The position numbers were made by a program, and so were the translations under genes. Below the pieces are notes generated by a model. The model searched no databases, was not told the DNA's origin, and was given only the letters and a program-made list of their open reading frames with translations. Of a stretch of 16,279 nt of DNA, positions 5,988 to 13,567 are shown piece after piece. Source of the stretch: Bacteroidales bacterium UBA6360 (GTDB lineage: Bacteria; Bacteroidota; Bacteroidia; Bacteroidales; UBA932); the NCBI GenBank assembly GCA_002440085.1, contig DJRM01000031.1, positions 1 to 16,279 on the forward strand, written 5' to 3'. Position 1 is the stretch's first letter. Each line of letters starts with the position of its first letter.

Positions 5988-6860
5988 CTAAAACTCGTAG
6001 TCGCAGCAAATCGGATAGTGGTCGGAAATGTGGGCGAGGCCGTAGGCCGTCGGGGAGTCGAGGGTGCGGTAGCGCAGAGGGGTGGCGTTGCGGGAGAATA
6101 TGTAGTCCAGCCAGAGGCTGCGGGAAGACTCGTCGAAGCCGCCGTAGGTGCGGTGGTCGTCGGTTTCCTTTGCTCGCTCGCGGGCATCGTCCATCCAGTC
6201 GTCATAAGGAATGAGGAACTTTCCGGTCTTGGAATCACGCTGAGAATTCATGTCTCCGGAAATGAAGACCACGGCCTTGTCGCCGGCAATCTCCTCCATC
6301 TTCTCGACATTCAGCTCGGCCGCCTTCTGACGCGCCGTCATGCCCCGGTGGTCCATGTGCGTGCAGAAATACCAGAAGTCCCTGCCGGTTTCCCTATCCT
6401 TCAGATGCACCCAGACCGTGATGCGGCGGTTGCCGTCCCAGCCCTTGGAAACCCGCTCCGGAGTGCTGCTGAGCCAATACATTCCCTTGTCAAGCAAATC
6501 GTACTTGTCCCGAAGCCAGAAAATGGCCTCGCACTGCGACTCCTTCAGACCGCCCTCCTTGTCCTCGGCGTAGTGGTTGTACTCCGGGAGTTCCGCATAG
6601 AGATAGTCCAGCTGCGGCCAGCGAGGCTCCTGAAGCCCGAACACATCCGGCTTTTCCGTGCGTATCATGTTGACGGACGCGAATTTGCGGGCATCCCAGT
6701 CCGCGAGGCCGGTGTCCTTCGGGGTCGTCATCCTGATGTTGTAGGAAATCAGACGCAGCCTTGTGTCCGCTGCCTTCTTCGGCCTGCGCCTCGCATCAGC
6801 CGCGACAACGGCCGAAACGACAAGCGCGGCGACGAGAAATATCTTCAGAAACTTTTTCAT
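5988..6860 (-). CDS. Secreted endonuclease/exonuclease/phosphatase (EEP) family protein
   Basis: A 290-residue protein with an N-terminal signal peptide (MKKFLKIFLVAALVVSAVVA, then a basic DARRRPKK stretch) and no lipobox, so probably periplasmic or secreted. The EEP fold motifs appear in order: LISYNIRM, VFGLQEPRW (Glu78, metal ligand), FCTHMDH (His168), ISGDMNSQ (Asp203, Asn205), LDYIF, and the final SDHYPI (Asp280, His281). This is the complete Mg-dependent phosphodiesterase/phosphatase catalytic set. The family hydrolyses phosphodiester or phosphomonoester bonds in nucleic acids, sphingomyelin or inositol phosphates; which one applies here cannot be told. The ATG at 6860 follows the symporter stop by 2 nt (TGAGTATG), indicating translational coupling. 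An in-frame TTG at 6866 would overlap it instead. It is a paralogue of the lipoprotein at 10225-11208. Confidence 0.93.
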   Translation of the reverse strand: MKKFLKIFLVAALVVSAVVAADARRRPKKAADTRLRLISYNIRMTTPKDTGLADWDARKFASVNMIRTEKPDVFGLQEPRWPQLDYLYAELPEYNHYAEDKEGGLKESQCEAIFWLRDKYDLLDKGMYWLSSTPERVSKGWDGNRRITVWVHLKDRETGRDFWYFCTHMDHRGMTARQKAAELNVEKMEEIAGDKAVVFISGDMNSQRDSKTGKFLIPYDDWMDDARERAKETDDHRTYGGFDESSRSLWLDYIFSRNATPLRYRTLDSPTAYGLAHISDHYPICCDYEF

Positions 6861-6862
6861 AC

Positions 6863-8041
6863 TCAATGAGTTTTTGAACCAAATATGCGGTCAACCACCA
6901 GCGCAATCGCCGCGTCGCCGCTCACGTTGCAGGCCGGACCGTAGCCGTCGAGGGCAAGATAAATCGTCATCATCAGGGCACACTGGTCAGGGGTGAAGCC
7001 TAGCACCGACTCCAGAAGACCGATTGAGGCCATGAGCACACCGCCCATCACCCCCGGAGCCGCAACTGCCGCAACTGCCTGAATGAGAACGAAATTGATG
7101 AACATGGCAGGGGTTATTTCTATTCCGCACATATAGGCAACGGCAACGGAAGTCACAGTCAGCTTTATCGTCGAGCCGCACATGTGCACCGTGGAGCAGA
7201 GCGGAATCACGAAATCAGCTATGTCCTTGCGCGTGCCGTTCTTCAGGGCACATTCGAGCGTGACCGGAATCACCGCCGAACTTGAACAGAGAGAAAAGCC
7301 CGTGAAATAGGCCGGCATGATGTTCCAGAGGCACTTGAACGGGTTTTTACGGGCCACCGCGCCGGCAATGAGGTACTGAAGCACGAGGTAGCAGATCGAG
7401 AGGACGACGCCTGTCGCGATAATCTTCACTCCCGAGCCCATCACGACCGAAAGCTTGCCCGAAGCGCTCATCTCGCACATCATCGTGAAGATGTAGAACG
7501 GGAGGAACGGGATTACGGCCTTTTCGATGGTGAGTTTCACGATGTTCCCGAATTCGTCGAATCCGCGTTTGAGAGCCGAAGAATTTGTGAATATGATTCC
7601 GACTCCAACCATGAAGGACAGCAGAAGAGCCGTCAGGATGTCACAAATCGGCGGAATCTTGAGTTCGATGTAGGGTGCGAAGCTCTTGGCGTCAGCCGCT
7701 GTCGCCGAAAGCTCGCCGACCTCAAGGTAGTGCGGAAGCAGACCGTTCGCGCATCCGTATGAAAACAGCCCGGCCCCGACCGTGGAAAGGTAGGAAATCG
7801 CCATCACCGCGACGAGCATCTTGCCCGCGCCCTTGCCGAGGTTCGCCACCGAAGGGGTCACGAGACCGAGCACGAGCAGCGGCACGATGAACTTGAGAAT
7901 CTGCGCGAAAAGCACGTTGAATGTCTTGAGAATGCGCACGAGCACATCCGGGGCCACAAGGCCGAGCAGCGAGCCCAGCACTATGGCAATCAGAACCTTG
8001 GGGAACAGCCCTAACTTAATTTTCTTCATATTCACAATCAT
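6863..8041 (-). CDS. Dicarboxylate/amino acid:cation symporter (DAACS family)
   Basis: A 392-residue inner-membrane protein with about eight hydrophobic segments and two re-entrant-loop regions, as in GltPh. The serine-rich HP1 motif is SSSAVIPVTL. The TM7 position, normally NMDGT, reads HMCGS here. The TM8 motif reads LDGYGPACNVSGD, keeping Asp365, Asn372 and Asp376 but having Gly368 and Pro369 where acidic amino acid transporters have Arg and Thr. The lost arginine normally binds the substrate side-chain carboxylate, so glutamate/aspartate is an unlikely substrate. Neutral amino acids or another small solute are more likely (inference). It has its own -7 box 15-22 nt upstream and is coupled to the following EEP gene. 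Start Met1 (8041) or Met5 (8029). Confidence 0.93.
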   Translation of the reverse strand: MIVNMKKIKLGLFPKVLIAIVLGSLLGLVAPDVLVRILKTFNVLFAQILKFIVPLLVLGLVTPSVANLGKGAGKMLVAVMAISYLSTVGAGLFSYGCANGLLPHYLEVGELSATAADAKSFAPYIELKIPPICDILTALLLSFMVGVGIIFTNSSALKRGFDEFGNIVKLTIEKAVIPFLPFYIFTMMCEMSASGKLSVVMGSGVKIIATGVVLSICYLVLQYLIAGAVARKNPFKCLWNIMPAYFTGFSLCSSSAVIPVTLECALKNGTRKDIADFVIPLCSTVHMCGSTIKLTVTSVAVAYMCGIEITPAMFINFVLIQAVAAVAAPGVMGGVLMASIGLLESVLGFTPDQCALMMTIYLALDGYGPACNVSGDAAIALVVDRIFGSKTH

Positions 8042-8055
8042 TTGTCAACAGACGG

Positions 8056-8063
8056 CAAATATA
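8056..8063 (-). promoter_or_regulatory. Putative -7 box for the symporter-EEP pair
   Basis: TATATTTG on the minus strand fits the Bacteroidota -7 consensus TAnnTTTG, 14 nt from the symporter ATG. No clear TTTG is found about 20 nt further upstream, so the promoter is only half supported. Confidence 0.4.
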
Positions 8064-8101
8064 CGCGGCAAATCCGTAAATCGCCGGCATAAAACGTCAT
8101 A

Positions 8102-10114
8102 TCAGTGAGCGGCGCTGATTCTTGCAACCCAGCCTCCTCCCGGAGCCATCTTGACGATGACGCGACGGTCGGACGGCAAAGACGACATAACCCGTTTATA
8201 ATCAGAGGCTATTTTCCCGGCGTTCACGCCGTCACGGAATATCTCCATCTCATACTCCCCTTCCGGCAGGAAGCCAAGGTCGAGCGTCATCTCCCGCGCA
8301 GTCCAGTCCGTCATCGCGCCGACATACCACACGTCCCCTGAGCGGCGGGCCATGGCTACAGATTCGGCGACCTTGCCGTCAAGCGCGACGGTCTCGTCCC
8401 AGACGGTCGGAATCGCGGAGATAAAGTCGGTGCATTCTTGATTTGCCCTGTAGTTCGTCGGTGAGTCGCACATCATGTTCAGCGGCGACTCGAAGACCAC
8501 ATATTCCGCCAGCTGGCGGCAGCGCGTGCCCTGGCTCATCGGCTCGGAACGCACTGGGAAGTAATTCTTGCGCGTGGCGTTGCGCATCGCCCCCTGCGTG
8601 TAGTCCATCGGGCCGGCCACCTGGCGGATGAACGGGATGGTCACGTCGTAGGTCACCTGATCCACCGACGGGTCGCTCCACTTCATCTGCTCCAGCCCGT
8701 GCACGCCCTCGAAGTTCACTACATTAGGATATGTCCGCTGGAGACCCGTAGGCTTGTAGGAGCCGTGGAAGTCCATGAGCAGATGATACTTGGCACACAT
8801 CTCGGCCGCCCTGCGGAACCAGTCGACCATAGGCTGGTCGTCGCGGTTCATGAAATCCACCTTGAATCCCTTGACTCCCATCTCCGAGTAGTGCCTGCAG
8901 ACATTCTCCATATCCTTCGCGAACGGCCACCAGCCAGCCCAGAGGATTATTCCCACACCGCGCTCTGCGGCATAAGGGACAAGTTCGGAAAGATGTATGT
9001 CAGGAACCTCCAGCATCAGGTCGTTGGCATATTTCACCGCCCATCCCTCGTCAAGAATCACGTATTCGATGCCGTTCTCCGCGGCGAAATCTATGTAGTG
9101 GCGATAGGTCTCGTCGTTGACTCCCGTCGCGAAATCCACTCCCTTCAAGTTCCACGCGTTCCACCACTCCCACGCTACCTTGCCCGGCCTTACCCAGGAC
9201 CAGTCGGTGTCGGCGGCCGGAGTCGCGAGCTTCCACACGATGTCAGAGTCCGCGAGTTCCCTGTCCTCGGACGAAACAACGATGACCCTCCACGGAAATG
9301 TCGTTGCCCCGTCAAATCCGGCGATATGGTCCTTACGAGAATATACCATCTCCTGCACCATATTGTGCCCACCGATTGCCGTGGAGTCGGGAATATGGGC
9401 GAAATAGCCGCTGAGCGTCGTCCCTCCGGATTTTCTGTAATTATAGAGAAACATCCCGGGGTAGTTCATGAGGTCGGCCTCGGTGAGCACTACCTTCATG
9501 CCCTGCGGTCCCTCGACAAGAAGTGGCATTATGCTCCAGCGCTCCTTCCACTCCGAAAGTTTCGAGCGGGTGTAGGTGCACTGGAAATCGTTGACGAGCA
9601 TGTCTTCGAGACTGCCTTTCCATTTCTTGTTGATATAGGGAATCTGCGCGTACCAATCCTCCGCAAAACGGAAATCCGCCTGTTCGTCGATGACGGTGAA
9701 CGGGGTTTCCGAAAGGGATATGAACCTGTAGGCACAGGCGTCGTCGTAGGCGCGGAAAATGACCTTGTAGCCGCCCCTGCATTCAAGTTCAAGTTCGTTG
9801 AAGTGCTCCCGAACCTCAGATTTCTTGTAGGCCACGGCCTCAGCGGCCTCATCCACGCTGCGCTTACGTGCGCGGCGAACTTTCATTTCAGGGCCGCCGT
9901 AGAGCCTGCCGTCGCCAAGCGTCATCGAGGCCTGCGACCCCTCAAGCAGGAGGGTTCCTTCATGAAGAACGTCGTAGCAAATGCCCCCGTCCGTAGAAAT
10001 GCGCATTTCAAGCCGTCCATCAGGCGATTTCAGGGTATATGCCCTCGGTGCGGCGGACAAAGTGACCGCCGCAGCCGAAAGCATTAAAAGTAACATCAAA
10101 AAAATTCTCTTCAT
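8102..10114 (-). CDS. GH97 family glycoside hydrolase, retaining type
   Basis: A 670-residue secreted protein with signal peptide (MKRIFLMLLLMLSAAAVTLSAAP). The frame is open back to 10189, but the preceding residues are unlike a signal and the ATG at 10114 is chosen. GH97 architecture is visible: an N-terminal beta-sandwich beginning YTLKSPDGRLEM, a (beta/alpha)8 catalytic domain with WEWWNAWN, VILDEGW, ILWAGWWPF and GFKVDFMNRDDQ, and a C-terminal beta domain. Asp420 in KVDFM corresponds to the nucleophile of retaining GH97 enzymes, and Glu469 in NFEGVHGLE to the acid/base. Inverting SusB-type members lack that aspartate. Retaining GH97s include alpha-galactosidases, but other alpha-linked substrates are possible. 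It follows the EEP lipoprotein gene after 110 nt containing a possible terminator. Confidence 0.94.
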   Translation of the reverse strand: MKRIFLMLLLMLSAAAVTLSAAPRAYTLKSPDGRLEMRISTDGGICYDVLHEGTLLLEGSQASMTLGDGRLYGGPEMKVRRARKRSVDEAAEAVAYKKSEVREHFNELELECRGGYKVIFRAYDDACAYRFISLSETPFTVIDEQADFRFAEDWYAQIPYINKKWKGSLEDMLVNDFQCTYTRSKLSEWKERWSIMPLLVEGPQGMKVVLTEADLMNYPGMFLYNYRKSGGTTLSGYFAHIPDSTAIGGHNMVQEMVYSRKDHIAGFDGATTFPWRVIVVSSEDRELADSDIVWKLATPAADTDWSWVRPGKVAWEWWNAWNLKGVDFATGVNDETYRHYIDFAAENGIEYVILDEGWAVKYANDLMLEVPDIHLSELVPYAAERGVGIILWAGWWPFAKDMENVCRHYSEMGVKGFKVDFMNRDDQPMVDWFRRAAEMCAKYHLLMDFHGSYKPTGLQRTYPNVVNFEGVHGLEQMKWSDPSVDQVTYDVTIPFIRQVAGPMDYTQGAMRNATRKNYFPVRSEPMSQGTRCRQLAEYVVFESPLNMMCDSPTNYRANQECTDFISAIPTVWDETVALDGKVAESVAMARRSGDVWYVGAMTDWTAREMTLDLGFLPEGEYEMEIFRDGVNAGKIASDYKRVMSSLPSDRRVIVKMAPGGGWVARISAAH

Positions 10115-10127
10115 AAAATATTGTTTG

Positions 10128-10145
10128 AAAAGGCGCTTAAGCGCC
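10128..10145 (-). terminator. Palindromic hairpin followed by TTTT (possible attenuating terminator)
   Basis: GGCGCTTAAGCGCC (10132-10145) is a perfect 14-bp palindrome able to form a 5-bp GC stem with a TTAA loop. On the minus strand it is followed by TTTT (10131-10128). It sits between the EEP lipoprotein gene (stop 10225) and the GH97 start (10114), so it could reduce read-through into GH97. The short U-run makes it weak. Confidence 0.42.
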
Positions 10146-10200
10146 GTGCGGAGAACAACGAAGCGAGAGCCTCGTGTGATAGTGTGCACGGAGCACCACT

Positions 10201-10215
10201 TCCCCTTTTAGGGGA
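10201..10215. repeat. Short inverted repeat after the EEP lipoprotein gene
   Basis: TCCCCTTTTAGGGGA forms a 5-bp stem with a 5-nt loop, 10 nt past the EEP stop. No T-run follows on the minus strand. It resembles the TCCCC/GGGGA stem at 5950-5964 after the other EEP gene. The remaining stretch 10146-10200 contains only a small GTGC...GCAC dyad. Confidence 0.3.
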
Positions 10216-10224
10216 CGGGAGGGG

Positions 10225-11208
10225 TTATAACAGGTATCCGCACATAATCGGGTAATGGTCGGAAATGTAAGTCACGCCATAGTCGGGGCTGTTCACCGTA
10301 ATGAAGTCCAGAGCCTCGGCGCCACGGTAGAAAATGTGGTCTATGTTGCCGATGTTGCCGCCCTTGTACTCGGTGAAGCCGTTGAAGCTGACAGCTCCGT
10401 CGTAGCTGTGTGCATCCTCGCGCGCCGACCACATATAGGCGGACAGCGGCTCAAGGCTGCGCGGACCGTTGCGGGTCGCACCGTCGTAGAGGGAGCAGTT
10501 GAGGTCTCCCACGAGGAACAGCGCCGCGTCCGTCTCCGTAACGATGCTTTCCATCTGCTCCACCGCAATCACCGAAGCCTTGCGGCGCTCATCGATGTTG
10601 TAGTGCTTCGTGCCCGTCTCAGGATCAATGATTTCCTCGGGGTCATGGGTATAGTGAGTGTCAAAGAAATAAACAATCTTCCCGCTTTCCTTCAACTGAA
10701 GCTTCACCCAGACGCATCCGCGCACCTGCCAGCCGGAAGCCCCGCATGGGTTGTGGCACGGGACGGCCGGATCCTCGTCATTGTAGTAGAACACGCCCTT
10801 GTCAAGAAGTTCGAACTTCGACTTGCGGTACATTATCACATTCGGCGGCAACTGGTCATCCGTGACGTTCGGAACCGAGCCGTCGTATGTCGGAACCCTC
10901 CACATCCCATACTCCGAGGCTATGGCGAGAGTCTGCACTTTCTCCTCGTTACATTCCTGAAGACCGACAATGTCCGGCTGGACATCGCTGAGCATGTTCA
11001 TATAGGCGAACTTCCTGTACGACCAGCGCGCGACCTCGTTCCCGGCATCGGACTGCCCACTGCGTACGTTCGATGACATCACCTTAATCAGCACCTTCTC
11101 CGCCGGCTCCTGCCCGGAATATTCGGTCTGCGGCCCGACAGGCTCGACCTTCGTGCACATCACAAGGGCGAAGGCGGACATTATCATAAGTATTCTTTTC
11201 ATAATCAT
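10225..11208 (-). CDS. EEP-family phosphodiesterase/nuclease lipoprotein
   Basis: A 327-residue protein with a short lipoprotein-like signal: MIMKRILMIMSAFALVMC, cysteine at residue 18. The methionine at -1 is unusual for a lipobox, so lipidation is likely but not certain. EEP motifs in order: VMSSNVR, IVGLQECNE (Glu85), FFDTHYTHD (His185), LVGDLNCS (Asp235, Asn237), NIDHIFYRG, and ISDHYPIM (Asp317, His318). All expected catalytic positions are present. Its C-terminus closely matches the second EEP protein at 5988-6860, so the locus holds two paralogues with different predicted locations: surface/lipid-anchored here, soluble there. It lies 32 nt after the BACON/DUF5689 lipoprotein gene, consistent with one operon. 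Substrate class (nucleic acid, phospholipid head group or sugar phosphate) is unresolved. Confidence 0.92.
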   Translation of the reverse strand: MIMKRILMIMSAFALVMCTKVEPVGPQTEYSGQEPAEKVLIKVMSSNVRSGQSDAGNEVARWSYRKFAYMNMLSDVQPDIVGLQECNEEKVQTLAIASEYGMWRVPTYDGSVPNVTDDQLPPNVIMYRKSKFELLDKGVFYYNDEDPAVPCHNPCGASGWQVRGCVWVKLQLKESGKIVYFFDTHYTHDPEEIIDPETGTKHYNIDERRKASVIAVEQMESIVTETDAALFLVGDLNCSLYDGATRNGPRSLEPLSAYMWSAREDAHSYDGAVSFNGFTEYKGGNIGNIDHIFYRGAEALDFITVNSPDYGVTYISDHYPIMCGYLL

Positions 11209-11240
11209 CTAATTATAAAGTACTTTTCCCGAAGGATTCG

Positions 11241-13562
11241 CTAATTATACCTGACGGCAAAATAGTCGATGCCATTGCCGGAGTTGGCACCTGTCGGAGC
11301 GAGCCCCTCGCCGAAATATCCGGTGTTGGTGTAACGGTCTGCCGGCTGAAGCCTGATGTAAACCCGGTCCTTTCCGAGCATCTCAGCAGGAAGAGGAAAG
11401 TCGTACTGCTTGAACGCAGGAAGCTGCCAGTCATGCGGAGCCGTGCTCACGACGCCGTCAGGAACCACATAGTCCGCAATCTTCGTCCATGCCGACGCAT
11501 CCTTGAGATCTCCGCTCTCCGACCACCATGCCGTCCAGTTGTAAGGGGTCTTGCCGGTGGAACCAGTCACCGCGCCGTATGAAGTGAACTGCATAGAAAT
11601 ATGCTCCGCGCTTATCCCCTTGGTGGAAAACTCGACGACCCAGGACTCCGGCTCCGAACTCTCGGAAGCCCACCATGTCGTGCTCATCCACCCGTCAAGC
11701 AGCGTAGTCTCGGCCCCGTTGTAGGTATTTTTCTTCTTTGAGCTGACTTTTCCTCTGCCATCCTCGTTCGTACCGGAGTAGTCAAAGACATAGCCGTCGG
11801 CGAAAGAGTAGCCGAGCGGTTCCGCCAAGGATGAGTCAAAGCCGACATGATTCTTGAACGGAGCCACTCCTGACGATGTCCCTGTCCATCCGATGTAATT
11901 GAATGTAGAAGGGCATGCTTCCGGTGCCTTACCCGTGGAATGCCAGAACTTCGCCGTCTGGTCGCCCTCAGTCGGTCCGAACGAGGACACGCCTCCAACG
12001 GTCTTGACCCCCGCCGCATAGCGGAACTCCACGAGAATGTTCGAGAATGAAGATGAGGCATCGAAACCTATGTCGGAGTATGACTGGTGACGAATCTGGT
12101 AACGGCCTATGTTCCCGTATAAATCCTCATCGTCGCTGTCGCCATAGACATAGTTCGGATAAAGTTCATGCACGATGACTCCTTTCAACGTGCCGCTGCC
12201 GTAAGGAAGTTTCGAGTCATCCCTGCGGTAAGGGCAGGTCGTGTTGGTGTAGGTGTAGATGCTGCTGCCCTCGACGTCACGCACAAGACGCGGATATTTT
12301 GAGATATTCCCCTTTCCGTGCGAAAGCGTATAGGCGTCATTCACAGGCGTGAGAGGCCCCTTGCGAACAGGGAACTCGCAGTCCTTGAGAGTGACGTATG
12401 TGTAGACGTCGCTGTCGGTGAGTTCGGAGATATATTTTTCCTTTTCTGGAACGGAAGCCGACGAACCGGTCTCGCGCATGAGGATATTGGAAACGGTGAG
12501 CCCGCTGAGCTCATATCGCTCCGGCTCGTCCTCCCGCAGGATTTGAGTGCCTCGAAGAAGAATAGACACCTTGTCGTAACGCTCAAAAATATTGTCGTCC
12601 TCAGTCTCCATCTTCAGGAGAAAGCCATACTGTCCGTCGAGGCTTTCGATGTAGGCCTTGCGGAGATACGACGAGTTGTCGGAGGTTGTCGTCGATGTCT
12701 TCTCGTTCTCGCCGACGTTGCCGCTCTCGCGGTTGCTGACGATATATCCCTCGATTATCACGGTCTCGTCGATAGCCACGCTCTCTCCGCTGCGCCCAAG
12801 AGCACGTACCTCGGCGAAAGACATGGACTGCCCGAGAGCATTGTCCTTGGTCTTCTGGACGATGTAGAAAGTCTGGCCGTATTCGGCGCCGAAGCCGTCG
12901 GTGTAGAACACCTTCACGGAAGCAGTACGGAGGTCGTCCGTAGGGTTCTTCGAGCAGGCGATGCTGACGCTGCCCTGCTCCACTGTGGCGGAAGTAATCC
13001 AGTCTGCCGCGTCGCCGCTGTAGCTTACCTTGCAGACGATGTCCTTCCAGTCGGAAACATTGGTGGTGTAGTCGACGCTGAACTTGCTCTCCTTGTCCCC
13101 GTCGAGAAGAGCCGACGAGGAGGCGAGGGCGAGTTCCGGAACGCGTTTGCCGTTCTGCTTGACATAAATCGTGTCGGTGCGGGGTCCGCCCTTCACGACA
13201 AGCTTCACCATGCGGGCGTAGTCGCCGTTCTGGTCGCACTCGATGCGGAAGGAGCAGTCGCCGCTGAAGGCTATCTGACGGCATATCTGCCAGGAGTCGA
13301 GGTCGCGGACGCGCATCCAGTCAACCTCAGAGTCGGCATAGCTGAGGACGCAGTCCTGATTGGAGTAGATGTCTATGACCTTATAGAGTTCGGTCACCGG
13401 CTTCCCGTCCTTGTACTCGACCTTCGCGGGAAACTCAATCTCGGTCTCGGAGACGCCGTATTCCACGAAGTCGAACTTTTCCCTGTCTATCGAGGTGCAG
13501 GCCGCAAGAGCCCACACCATCGAAGAGACAGCTGATATTCTTATGATTGAACTTGGTTTCAT
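11241..13562 (-). CDS. BACON/DUF5689-type surface lipoprotein (paralogue 2)
   Basis: A 773-residue protein with a lipobox LAAC and lipidated cysteine at residue 22. The mature part appears to contain two BACON-like Ig-type beta domains (about 28-140, ending DTIYVKQNGKR, and 143-238, with AADWITSATVEQGS and FYIVQKT). Then comes a DUF5689-type domain (about 247-500), starting MSFAEVRAL with VIIEGYIVSNRESGN and AYIESLDGQYGF. A C-terminal beta-sandwich (about 505-773) is rich in Trp, Ser and Gly (WMSTTWWASES, TPYNWTAWWSESGD). No catalytic motif is seen, so a binding role on the cell surface is likely. It starts 5 nt after the stop of its paralogue, clearly one operon. The two share domain order but are strongly diverged. 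DUF5689 resembles OB-like domains found beside extracellular nucleases, which fits the adjacent EEP gene (inference). Confidence 0.88.
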   Translation of the reverse strand: MKPSSIIRISAVSSMVWALAACTSIDREKFDFVEYGVSETEIEFPAKVEYKDGKPVTELYKVIDIYSNQDCVLSYADSEVDWMRVRDLDSWQICRQIAFSGDCSFRIECDQNGDYARMVKLVVKGGPRTDTIYVKQNGKRVPELALASSSALLDGDKESKFSVDYTTNVSDWKDIVCKVSYSGDAADWITSATVEQGSVSIACSKNPTDDLRTASVKVFYTDGFGAEYGQTFYIVQKTKDNALGQSMSFAEVRALGRSGESVAIDETVIIEGYIVSNRESGNVGENEKTSTTTSDNSSYLRKAYIESLDGQYGFLLKMETEDDNIFERYDKVSILLRGTQILREDEPERYELSGLTVSNILMRETGSSASVPEKEKYISELTDSDVYTYVTLKDCEFPVRKGPLTPVNDAYTLSHGKGNISKYPRLVRDVEGSSIYTYTNTTCPYRRDDSKLPYGSGTLKGVIVHELYPNYVYGDSDDEDLYGNIGRYQIRHQSYSDIGFDASSSFSNILVEFRYAAGVKTVGGVSSFGPTEGDQTAKFWHSTGKAPEACPSTFNYIGWTGTSSGVAPFKNHVGFDSSLAEPLGYSFADGYVFDYSGTNEDGRGKVSSKKKNTYNGAETTLLDGWMSTTWWASESSEPESWVVEFSTKGISAEHISMQFTSYGAVTGSTGKTPYNWTAWWSESGDLKDASAWTKIADYVVPDGVVSTAPHDWQLPAFKQYDFPLPAEMLGKDRVYIRLQPADRYTNTGYFGEGLAPTGANSGNGIDYFAVRYN

Positions 13563-13567
13563 AATGA

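Noticed and set aside
6018..6869. Long plus-strand open frame opposite the secreted EEP gene
   Set aside because: Antisense shadow; all EEP catalytic motifs lie on the minus strand.
8699..10087. Long plus-strand open frame (462 codons) opposite GH97
   Set aside because: An antisense shadow of a GC-rich gene; it contains no family motif, while the minus strand has clear GH97 motifs.
10115..10189. Extended N-terminus of GH97 from the start at 10189
   Set aside because: The extra 25 residues precede a perfect signal peptide and would cover the palindrome; the ATG at 10114 is better.
10255..11076. Plus-strand open frame opposite the EEP lipoprotein
   Set aside because: Antisense shadow of a motif-complete gene.
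12318..13535. Plus-strand open frame (405 codons) opposite a DUF5689 lipoprotein
   Set aside because: Antisense shadow with Leu/Val/Ala-rich low-information content typical of a reversed frame.
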